This document shows, one piece after another, positions 1 through 10,700 of a DNA stretch of 64,000 bases. Every line of letters begins with the position of its first letter. Position 1 is the first letter of the stretch. This DNA is from Emydura subglobosa (taxonomy: Eukaryota; Chordata; Testudines; Chelidae), in NCBI GenBank assembly GCA_007922225.1, contig ML680055.1, positions 1,187,857 through 1,251,856 on the forward strand, read 5' to 3'. The notes beneath the pieces are model-generated. The model searched no databases. It was not told where the DNA came from and saw only the letters and a program-made list of their open reading frames with translations. Position numbers and translations under genes: made by a program.

Positions 1-493
1 ATGCAGCCCAATATGCTATCAGCCTTCTTGGCAACCAGGGCACACGGCTGACTCACATCCAGCTTCTTATCCACTGTAACCCCCAGGTCCTTTTCTGCAG
101 AACTGCTGCCTAGCCCGTCGGTCCCCAGTCTGTAGCTGTGCATGGGATTCTTCCATCCTAAGTGCAGGACTCTGCACTTGTCCTTGTTGAACCTCATCAG
201 ATTTCTTTTGGCCCAATCCTCCAATTTGTCTAGGTCACTCTGTATTCTATCCCTGCCTTCCAGGGTATTTACCATCACCCTAGATTAGTGTCATCTGCAA
301 GCTTGCTGAGGGTGCAACCCACCCCATCCTCCAGATCATTAATGAAGATGTTGAACAAAACCGGCCCCAGCGCTGACCCCTGGGGCACTCCACTTGTTAC
401 CAGCTGCCAGCGAGATATCGAGCCATTGATCACTACCCGTTGAGCTTGATGATCTAGCCAGTTCTCTGTCCATTCATCCAACCCATACTTCAT
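1..493 (-). repeat. CR1 LINE fragment (reverse transcriptase C-terminal part)
   Basis: Minus-strand translation gives the CR1 reverse-transcriptase core, including [20 protein letters not shown] and a degraded FADD box (LADDTN). The stretch is about 80-90% alike by eye to the CR1 copies at 20.9-21.3 kb and 25.2-25.6 kb. It runs off the left edge of the window, so the 3' end of the element lies outside. Homology stops near 490, where the sequence becomes unrelated. Confidence 0.9.
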
Positions 494-589
494 TATACTT
501 CAACTTCATACTTCTTGCCACCCCCTAAAGCCAGCCCTGCAGTTGCAACTCTCCTACACTCCTTCCCTGACTCCCAGGCTGCAGCCCCC

Positions 590-685
590 AGATTGAGAAA
601 CACTGATCTAAATGAGTTGAGCACCCCGTGGAAGATCTCTGCGTATCCCAAGGGTACACAAACCCCTGGTTGAGAACCACCGCCG
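590..685. repeat. hAT-like element remnant
   Basis: The stretch has a TTGAGAAACACTG end on one side and CTGGTTGAGAACCACC on the other. These resemble the ends of internally deleted hAT elements common in amniotes. No target duplication was resolved, and the family assignment is from memory. Confidence 0.4.
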
Positions 686-734
686 CAGAACATTCTGTCT
701 GATCTTGTGTTTAGCTGTGACACTCCGAGTATCT

Positions 735-890
735 TTCCCAGACCTGAAGAGGAGTGCTGTGTAAGCTCGAAAACTTGTCTCTCTCACTGACAGAAGTTGG
801 TCCAATAAAATATATTTCCTCACTCACCTTGTCTTTCTAACTTCTGTTGGTGAAAGAGACAAGCTTTTGAGCTACACAAGAGCTTTTTTT
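735..890. repeat. Inverted-repeat interspersed element (palindromic)
   Basis: Two arms of about 55 bases face each other: one holds CTTGTCTCTCTCACTGACAG followed by AAGTTGG, the other ACTTCTGTTGGTGAAAGAGA followed by CAAGC. Between them is a short AT-rich spacer with CAATAAAATATA. Single arms of the same repeat recur at 47418-47510 and 49651-49760. I could not name the family. Confidence 0.6.
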
Positions 891-1578
891 CAGCACTTTG
901 AACATAAAACACTGCATGCCACTCTCTGCCACCCTTCTGCACTTTGAGAAGTACCTTACTCCATGAGTATTGCCATTGAAATAAACGGGAGGATTTGCAG
1001 ATAACATACTACTCAGCATCAGGAAGGGTGCCAGGCTGGCACATAGTGTTTCATTTTCAGTGTCTGAATCTGACCCTGAATATTTTTAAGAGTATGTGTG
1101 AACTGTACATTTTTTAGAGTCTCAGTCAATATGACCCTAACTATATTTTTAGCCCTTATGCTTTGTTAACTATAACATTCTTAGTCTGCAATTTTAACAA
1201 AGTTTATATCTGGCAGCCTTTAGTTAATGTTTAGGGGGTCTGATGATAAAGTGATATACAAATGACACTTGTTTTAAGTGACTAACGGGGAGTCCAAAAT
1301 AAAAATACTTGTGTAATAGAGACTGGTCTTTAACTTCAGGTTAAACAAAATTGCACTGGAAAATTTGGGTGTACTTTGAAGTGATTATTTAAGACAGGAA
1401 TTTGCCTGGCTGAGGTGGGATCATTAGCACAGGACGCACTGTATTATTAGTTAGTTACGATGAGTCTAACAAGAATTCTAGTGATGAAGTAGGTGGTTGT
1501 GAAAGAGTGAGGAGTATTCTCTTTGTGTGATGCTTATGCACCTAAAGTCACTCTGATGATTATGTGTGTTGCTCTTAG

Positions 1579-1730
1579 GTTTTTGAAATGGAGGAAACTG
1601 GAGCAATAGATTTTTGTGCTTTAGAGAGAGAACTGCAGGCTGCTGTAGCTGCCGATGAAAAGTACCAAAGAGAAAACGATGCCAAGTTCCGAGCCATTCA
1701 CCAGAAGGTGGCATCCTATGAAGAATTCAG
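1579..1730 (+). CDS. CCDC103: CCDC103 exon with start codon
   Basis: The acceptor TTGCTCTTAG ends at 1578, the ATG is at 1588 and the donor AG|GTTTGC follows 1730. It codes residues 1-47 plus two bases of codon 48. Reading past the donor adds 15 non-homologous codons before a stop. Confidence 0.93.
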
Positions 1731-4700
1731 GTTTGCAGAATTTTGTTTTCTATGGCGAGTCACAGAATTGGGAATATAACAATCCAATGTTTCTTTCATC
1801 AGGATGAAAGTTTCATAGTGGCAAATCATAGAAATGTAGGACTGGACAGAACCTCAATAGGTCATCTAGTACAGTAGTCCTCTGTGCTGAGGCAGGATTT
1901 TGTATTATCTAGAACACCCCTAACCTGTTCTTAAAAACTTCAAATGATAGAGATTCCACAACCTCCCTAGGTAATTTGTTCCAGTGCTTAACCACCTGTA
2001 TAGGTAAGCAGTTTTCTCTAATGTGCAACCTAAATCTCCCTTCCTGCAGTTTCAGACCATTACTTTTTGTCCTGTCGTCAGTGGTTAAGGAGACCAATTT
2101 ATCACCCTGTTCTATAAAACAACCTTTTACGTACTTGAAGACTGTTATCCTGTTCCCCCTCAGTCTTCTCTTCTCCAGACTAAACAAACCCATTTTTTCT
2201 CTCTTTCCTCATAGGCTATGTTTTCTAGACCTTTAATCATTTTTGTTCCTTTCCTCTGGACTTTCTCCAATTTTCCACATCTTTCCTGAAGTGTGATGCC
2301 TAGAACTGGACACAATACTCCAGTTGAGGCCTTATCAGTTCTGAGTAGAGTGAAATAATTACTTTTTGTATCTTGCTTACAACACTCCTGCTAATACATC
2401 CCAGAATGATGTTTGGTTTTTTTGCAACAGTGTTACATTGTTGACTCATATTTAGTTTGTGATCCACTATAACCCCCAGATTCTTTTCTGCAGTACTCTT
2501 TCCAAGCCAATCATTTCCCATTTTGTATTTGTGCAATTGATTGTTCCTTCCTAAGTGTAGTGTTTTGCATTTGTCCTTACTGAATTTCATCCTATTTATT
2601 TCAGACCATTTCTTCCCTTTGTCAAAATCATCTTGAATTCTAATCCTGTCCTTCAAAGCACTTGCAACCCCTCCCAGCTTGGTATCATCAGCAAACTGCA
2701 TAAGTGTACTCTCTCTGCCATTATCCAAATTATTTGTGAAGATATTGAACAGAACCAGACCCATGACAGTACCCTGTGGGACCCCACTCAATACACCCTT
2801 GCAGTTTGACTGTGACTACTGAGTACATTTTTCCAACCTGTTGTGCATCCATCTTATAGTAGGTTCATCTAAGCTATATTTCCCTGGTTTATTTATAAGA
2901 AGGTCATGTGAGACCGTATCAAAAGCCTTACTAAAGTTGAGATATATCACATCTACTGCTTCTTCCCATCCGTAAGGCTTGTTACTTTGTCAAAGGAGGA
3001 TATTAGGTTGGTTTGGCATGATTTGTTCTTGACAAATCCATGTTGACTAAGACTATTACTTATCTCCTTATTACCTTCTAGTTGCTTACAAATGGATTGA
3101 TTGATTATTTGCTCCATTAACTTTCTGGGTACCATAGTTAAGCTTTCCGGGTATCAAAGTTAAGCTGACTGGTCTATAATTCTCTGGATTATCCTTATTC
3201 CCCTTTTTATACCTAGGTACTACATTTGCCCTTTTCCAGTCCTCTGGGATCTCTCCAGTCCTCCACGAGTTCTCAAACATAGTTGCTAATGGCTCAGAGA
3301 TCTCTTCAGCCAGTTCCTTAAGTATTCTAGGATGTATTTCGTCAAGCCTTGACAAATTGAAGACATCTGAGTTGTTCTAACATGTTCTTTCCCTATTTCA
3401 GTCTTAGATCCTACCCCATTTACACTGATGTTCTCTGTGTTGGTCGTTCTATCACTGCTAACCTTTTTGATGAAAACAAGCAAAAAAGGCATTTAACACT
3501 TTGGCTGTTGCTGCCTTTACTGTTATTGTCTTTCCCTCTTCATTGAGTAATGGGCTTACCCTGTCCTTGGTCTTCCTCTTGTTTCTAATGTATTTGTAAA
3601 ATGTTTTCTCGATACCCTTTACATCTCTCGCTAGTTTAATTTTGTTTTGTGCCTTGGCCTTTCTAATTTTGTTCCTACATGTTTGTGTTGTTTTTATATA
3701 TTCTTCCTTCATAATTTGACCTAGTTTCCCTTTTTTCTATGATTATTTTTTGAGTTTCAGGTTGTTGAAGATCTTCTGGTTCAAATTCTCACCTAGTTCC
3801 TTTTTATTTGTCAAAATCAAATCTAGAACAGCCTCTCTTCTAGTTGCTTTCTCCATCTTCTGCAATAAAAAGTTATCTCCACTGAATTCCAAGAACTTGT
3901 TGGATAATCTTTGCCCTGCTGTGTTATTTTCCCAGCAGATGTATGGGACTTTGAAGTGTCCAATCACCACCACATCCTGTGTTGTGGATTATTTTGTTAG
4001 TAGTTTAAAAAAAGCCTCATCCACCTTTTCTTCCTGGGTAGGTGGTTTATAGTAGACCCCTACTATGCCATTACCCTTGTTTTTTACCCCTATAATCATT
4101 CTCTCGAGACTGTCAACAGGTCTGCCTCCCACTTCTATCTCAACCTCAATGCACGTATATACATCTTTGACATACAAGGCAACACCTCCTCCTTTTTTTC
4201 CCCTGCCTGTCTTTCTTGAACAAGCTGTACCCTTCTATACCAATATTGCGGTCATGAGAATTATCTCACCAAGTCTCTGTGATGCCAATTATGTTGTAAA
4301 TGTGATTATTCACTAGTATTTCTAGTTCTTCCTGTTTATTTCCCATACATCTTGCATTAGTATACAGACATCTAAGATGTTCATTAGATTTCCCTTCTAT
4401 ATTCCCTCAACTCTCCTTTGTCCGTACTATAATTGCCCATGTTACCCCTAGATTCTGACCCTTCATCCAGGTCTCCATTTTGGACTTACCTTTGGGTTTT
4501 TGTCTCCTGCCCCCATCAAACCTAACTTAAAGCCCATCTCACTAGGTTAGCCAGTTTGTATTTGAAGATACTCTTCCCCTTGATAGGTGGGCCCCATCTC
4601 TGCTGAGCAATCCTTCTTCTCGGAGTAGCATCCTATGGCATAGGAAGCTGAAGCCCTCCTGGCGACACCATCCATGCAGCCATGCATTCAACTCATTAAG

Positions 4701-7700
4701 CATCTACACTAAAAGGTTGCTCCCACCACTTAATAACTCCACCTCCGCAAGAGGCGTAACCCTTAGGTTGACACAGTTAGATTGACACAGTGTCAGTGTA
4801 GACACTGCGTTATTTATGTCATCTTTAATGGCCTCCAGAAGACGCCCCCCAATGCACTACTGTGACTGTTCTGGTCCTTATTTTGAACTCCGCTGCCCGG
4901 TGGCCAGGTACACAGGTGTACACCCCTCCCCTCTAAATCCCCATGAATTTTTGAAATCCAATTTCCTCTTTGCTTGGCATGAAAAGCTCACCTAGCAAGT
5001 GCCCAGCTGACCATGCCAGCTACACGCTGCAGACACGTTCCTGCCTGGAGTACGCAGGAGGTGATGGATCTCCCAAGTCTGTGGGGAGAAGAGGTTGTGC
5101 AGGCACAGCTCCGATCCAGCCATAGAAACATTGATATCTACAAGCAGATCGCTTGGAGCATGGGGGAGAAGGGCTACAAGAGGGACCTGCAGCAGTGCTG
5201 CATGAAAGTCAGGGAGCTGCAGCAGGCGTACCAGAAGGCAAGGGAGGCTAACAGTCACTCTGGTGTGGAGCTGCAGACGTGCTGCTTTGACAAAGAGCTG
5301 CATGGCATCCTCGGCGGAGACCCCACCACCACCCCAAGAGCCCTATGGATACTTTGGAGGATTCACAAGCCCTCTGAGTGAACAGTGAGGAGAAGGTGTT
5401 GGATGAGGAAGAGGAGAAGGAGGAGTATGGGGAACAGGTGACTGGGGAATCTAGTGGTGCAGCGAGCCAGGACCTGTTTTTGACTCCAGAGCCGTCGAGC
5501 TAGTCCCTGCAGTCCAGCACAGGCGAGCCTGATGCGAGGGAAGGAACCTCTGGTGAGTATGCAGTTTGCTTTGATATTGCAGAGACACATCTGCTCATTT
5601 ACACTTTTTTATCACGCTAGAAGAGGTAGTGAGATAACCAACCGAGTTAGAGTTGCTATCTGCTTCTCATTCCCCTGTACAGCTAGGCAGAGTGGGCCCT
5701 GCAGAACGGTTAGTTTATGTGCCATCGGATGTCCTGTGAATTCTCCATAGAGATCTCAAGGAAACTTTCCTGCAGGTAGTCTGCAATCCTCTGCCAAAGA
5801 TTTCTGGGGAGAGTTGCCTTATTTCTTCTGTTGTGGTGGGACATTTTGCCAAGCTACTCAGCAGGCACCATTGCAGCACACAGGCTAATGGCATAGAAAC
5901 CGGTCTGCAGCCAGACGCTTGCAGGATCTGTTTCCTTTCAGCCTCCATTACCCTCAGGAGTAAGGTATCAACTAAAATCACCACCACCTGTGGTAAATAG
6001 TGCTAGTATTCAATTCATTTGGCCTATCTGCATCTATTCATGCCCATGAGCTATCCCCCTTATTGTTCCAACTTGTCCCCTCCCCTGCAGGCCGTACTCC
6101 CCATGGCTAAGTGAGAATGTAGTGTTTGTAACTTGTGTGGATCAAGGGGAGTGAGTTCAGTATACCAAGTTTCCATTTATCTTGTGAATACACTCACAAT
6201 AGTACCTCTCTGTATTGTATTTTTTGCAGCTGGAAATATGGCCTTAAGGGTCTCTCCATCCACACCTGCGGAGCAGGCTCAGCCAGATAAAGAGGAGAAG
6301 GACGAGGATGTGGGATGACATATTCCAAGAGATCCTGCAAGCCTTTGGTGCTTCTGATACCGAGCACAGGGCTTGGAGGATCACCGTCACAGACAGAAGG
6401 GACAAGGATAAAACAATGGAGAGAAGAAGAGCACAGGAAAAGTCAAGAGATGTGCAGCAGGAGATGCTAGCGCTTCTCAAGCAGCAAACACATGCTGGAG
6501 ACTCTTGTTGATCTTCAGGTTCAACAAACAAGTGCTCATCTCCCTCTTCAGCCCATAGAGAACTGCATCCTGGGACTCGCTATACACATCCTCCCCCCAC
6601 ATCACATGTGGCATCCGGGGCCGCTTGACTACCCCTACCACTCCACCCTGGAGGAGAGTAGAGGCAATCCAGCTGCACATACACTGACTTGTGAGAGACA
6701 TGGTTGGTGTATGCATTTGTGAAATGGAAATGACTATTCTTTCTTCTTCAAATGTTCTTTTCCCCATATGTATATAGTTTCACTCAGTTATAAATATGTC
6801 TGTTTGTATGGGTTTGGAATAAAAGTCTATTTATGGAAACTTAAGTCATCTTTATTAGTTCACAACATATGCTGGTTGGGTTGACTCATTCACAGGTAAT
6901 AGCAATAGGTGCATTTGCAATGTTATATTACTACACACACAGCATTCATTACAAGGTTCATACCGGGATGCAAAAAAACAATGCCCGGCAGAGCACACTA
7001 CAGCAACATGCATTACTGTGGCTCACTATTAAAATGGTCTTTCAAAGCTTCCCTCAGTCATATAGCTCCCTGTTGGGCTCTTTTTATAGCCTTGGTATCT
7101 GGCTGCTCAAAATCAGCAGACAGCTATTCCACCTCCACCCTGGTGGAAACTTTTCCCTCTTTGCTTCACAGATATTATGAAACACACAGCAGGTAGCAAT
7201 AACCATTGGGATATTTTTTTCACTGAGGTCTAATCTTGTGAATAGACAGCTCCAGCAACCTTTCAAACAGCCAAAGGCACATTCAATTGTCATTCTGCAC
7301 CGGTTGAGCCTGTAGTTGAAGCACTCCTTGCTGGTGTCCAGATGGCCTGTGTACAGCTTCATGAGCCACAGGAGTAAGGGGTAGACTGAGTCTCCCAGAA
7401 TCGCTACTAGCATTTCAACATCCTCAATGGTAATCCTCTGGTCTGGAAAGAAAGTCCCTGCTTGCAGCTTTCTGAACAGGCCTGTGTTCTTAAAGATGTG
7501 TGTGTCATGCACCTTCCCTGACCATCCTGTGTTGATGTCTGTAAAACGTCCCCAGTGAAACACCAGCATTTGCAATATCATAGAAAAGTAGCCTTTTCTG
7601 TTGATGTACTCTGTGGCAAGATGGTCTGGTGTCAAAATAGGGATATGCATACCATCTATCACCCTACCGCAGTTCGGGGACCTCATTGCTGCAAAATCAT

Positions 7701-10700
7701 CCACTATGTCCTGCACATTGCCCAGAGTCACAGTTCTTCATAGCAGGATGCAATTACTGGCCCTGGACACTTGCATCACAGCAATCCCGACGGTGGATTT
7801 CCCAACTCCAAATCGATTCCTGACTGATCGGCAGCAATGTGGCATTGCAAACTTCCACACAGAGATCACCACTCGCTTGTCCATTGTCAGTGCATTTTGG
7901 TATCGCTGTGCTAGAGGGCTGGGAAAAGCTCCACACACACATTCAGGAATGCGGCCTTGTGCATCCAAAAGTTCTGCGGCCACCACTCATCATCCCATAC
8001 CTGCATAACGATACGATCCCTCCAGTCAGTGCTTGTTTCTCAGGCCCAGAACTGGTGCTCCACTGTCTGCAGCTGCTCTGTGAATGCCAACAACCTTGAA
8101 TTGTTTCTTTCTATGTCCCACAGCAAGCTAGCCTTCAAGCAATTGTCATGTACCCTGCAGCTACTTTGATGGCTCTGCAAATACTGCAGGATCAGGGATG
8201 TTGCACTTGCAACACACATCAGAATAGTGCCAAATTGTGCAGGATCCAGGCTTCTCACACACAGCGGCTGTGCGGGTTTGCGGGACTTTTGAAAAAAGGC
8301 GTGAAACATTATGTGATGCAGATAAAATTATGGGATGGAGAAAACTGCATCATGGGATGTTGAAACCATATTCCCAGCCACCCATGTGCAACTTGTTTGG
8401 CTCCATGAGGCATTGTAAACCCTGTGTTAGATGGTGGGGAGTTGCCCAGTGGGATAAGTATCTGTAGTGCACTGCTGACACAAGGAGCGCAGTGTGGATA
8501 TGCAAAAGCGATTTATTTATTGTGGCGGCAGTATGTCAACGTAACTAAGGTTATGTCTACACTAGAGACCTTACAGAGGCACAGCTATTACTGCTGCAGC
8601 TGCGCCACTGTAAGGTTTCCCATGTAGCCGCTCTGTGCCAATGGGAGAGCGCTCTCCCATCAGCATAATTAAACCACCCCAAGGAGTGGCAGTAGCTATG
8701 TCAGCAGCTATGAACGTCCCCCACCGACATAGTGCTGTCCACACCGGCACGTCTGTTGGTGTAACTTTTGTTTGTTGGGGGGTATTTTTTTACACCCCTG
8801 AGTGACAAAAATTTTGATGGCATAAGTGCTAGTGTAGACAAGGCCTCAGACCATGGTTTATAGTGTCGAGCAAAGTTAAGAATTTAAGCATCTGGGCTCA
8901 TCTTTTGAAAGTGTTGTGCAAGTTTCATTTGAGGATGAGGACTGATAGGTCAGATATAGAGTGATTGCTTTGTGAAAGTATTCATCCACAGGTGATAGGA
9001 TGTTTTTGTCTTATTTTTCCATGTGAGTTCATTCAAGAGTGTAGTGATTGTCTGGTTTCACCCACATAACCCAATAGCAACTATTTGGTACACTGATGTG
9101 GTACATACAGAGCTTAAATTCAGCTGGAGCTATACAGAGAAGAGCTCCGGTAAATATTTTCAACCCCCATGGAGTTTTTAAAGCATGTTAGAGGGGTGTG
9201 GGGCTCCAGGAAATACTCTATAAGAATTTAAGCCCTGGGTACACCACATGTTGTGATAGGACCTGTGGATCTTGAAAGGTGTGTTGTGGGGGGTGTTGAT
9301 CATAGTAGCAGTGGAGATATGATCATCGTGCAGGATGTCAGACTAAATGATCATATTGGTCCCTTCTGACCTTAGAGTCTATGAGTCTACGAGGTTGCAT
9401 CGGTTGTTCTGGTGGGTCTGATGCTGCGTTGAGTTGGTGTGTCCCGTCTTGCTTCTGACAAGCGCGCTCTCTTTCACTCTCTCTCTCTGAACTATCAGTT
9501 AGGGACAGAGTTCCAGACTTTCTGTCACAGTGCCCTTAGCCCCTTTTGGTTCTGGGATGAGAGCTGAGACTGGAGATATGGAATCAGGTCTCTTGCCTGT
9601 TAGTCCGGGTAGAGAGCACTAAATGGAAACATGGGGTCTGGCCTCGAGAGATTTTGTGATCTTCATTTGAACCCAGATCTTTTGCACAGTAGAACTTTGC
9701 ACCACAAACACCATGACTGTGCCAGTCTCACAGAGAGGAATCAAAACTGGAAATGGTGCTATTTTCAAGAGAGAATTTGTTTTTGCTGGGCTTACCACCT
9801 CCTTTATATTTCCTGCAGGGATATTGTGCTAGCATCACACCTGAAACCTCTAGAGAAAAAGGACAAAATGGGAAAAAAGAAAAACCTACCGTGGAATTCC
9901 TATGCAACCCAAGCTAAGTGTAAGCAGGACAGAGAGATGGAGCTAGCCCAGGTGAGGAAGAAAACTCCATCACTAAGGGTTTGTCTACACATGAAAGTTA
10001 ATTCAGATTAAGGTAGGGTGTGAATTTAAAACTCAGTAGCTATTCCAGAATAACTCCATATGTGGACATGTATTCCAGAATGTAAATACCTTGTTCCTGT
10101 TTAGCTTAATCTACTTTCAAAGTGGATTGTTTTGAGGGTTTATTTACACTTAAAAATTAATTCTGATTAAGGTAGGATTAAATTTTAAAGCACAATAGCT
10201 ATTCTGGAATAACACAATGTGTAGAGAAGCTCTAAAAGAAATTTCCCAGAATCACCACAGCAGATCCGGCTAACTGTCCATCTAGTCCTGTATCGTGTCT
10301 CTGACAATGGCCAGGACCGGCTGCATCAGAGGAAAGTGCAAAGCACCCCTTAGGGAACAATCTGTATAATAAGATTCCAGGATTCACACTGGGTGTCACT
10401 CTGAAGTGTAGAATGTCTTCTGAGTCAGTGTGAAATGATGGAAACAGCCAAAATTTAAAGCATGGGTGAGAGCTCTTTTTTTAGAATATCATCTTGTTCA
10501 GTCATCACTAGGATTCCTGATCTGTTACTGTCCAGTTTTTTAGTCCTCAGCCATTCTGACATGTGACAGCAAGGCATGTATCTGTCTATGCCATGCCAAG
10601 AGTTCTAGACCATTGTGATATAAGAGGTAACTCAACCAGTCACTACCCTTACTCTACATGTAATTTGCATACCACAGTTTCATTGTAATGAAGTCAGTGA

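Larger units (their letters stand above)
4698..8548. mobile_element. PIF/Harbinger DNA transposon with two convergent genes
   Basis: The element carries a Myb/SANT-like gene on the plus strand (5013-6721) and a DDE transposase on the minus strand (8309-7084), the two-gene layout known for PIF/Harbinger. The left boundary is set where CR1 homology stops and CATCTACACTAAAAGG begins. The right side is set at the MITE starting at 8549. Exact ends and target duplications were not resolved: the ends carry related CTACACT and GTTGACA motifs, and the left 110 bases may be a separate short MITE. Confidence 0.8.

Noticed and set aside
1..1578. EFTUD2 expected to the left and KIF18B to the right by synteny
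   Set aside because: No exon of either was recognised within the window edges, so neither is annotated.
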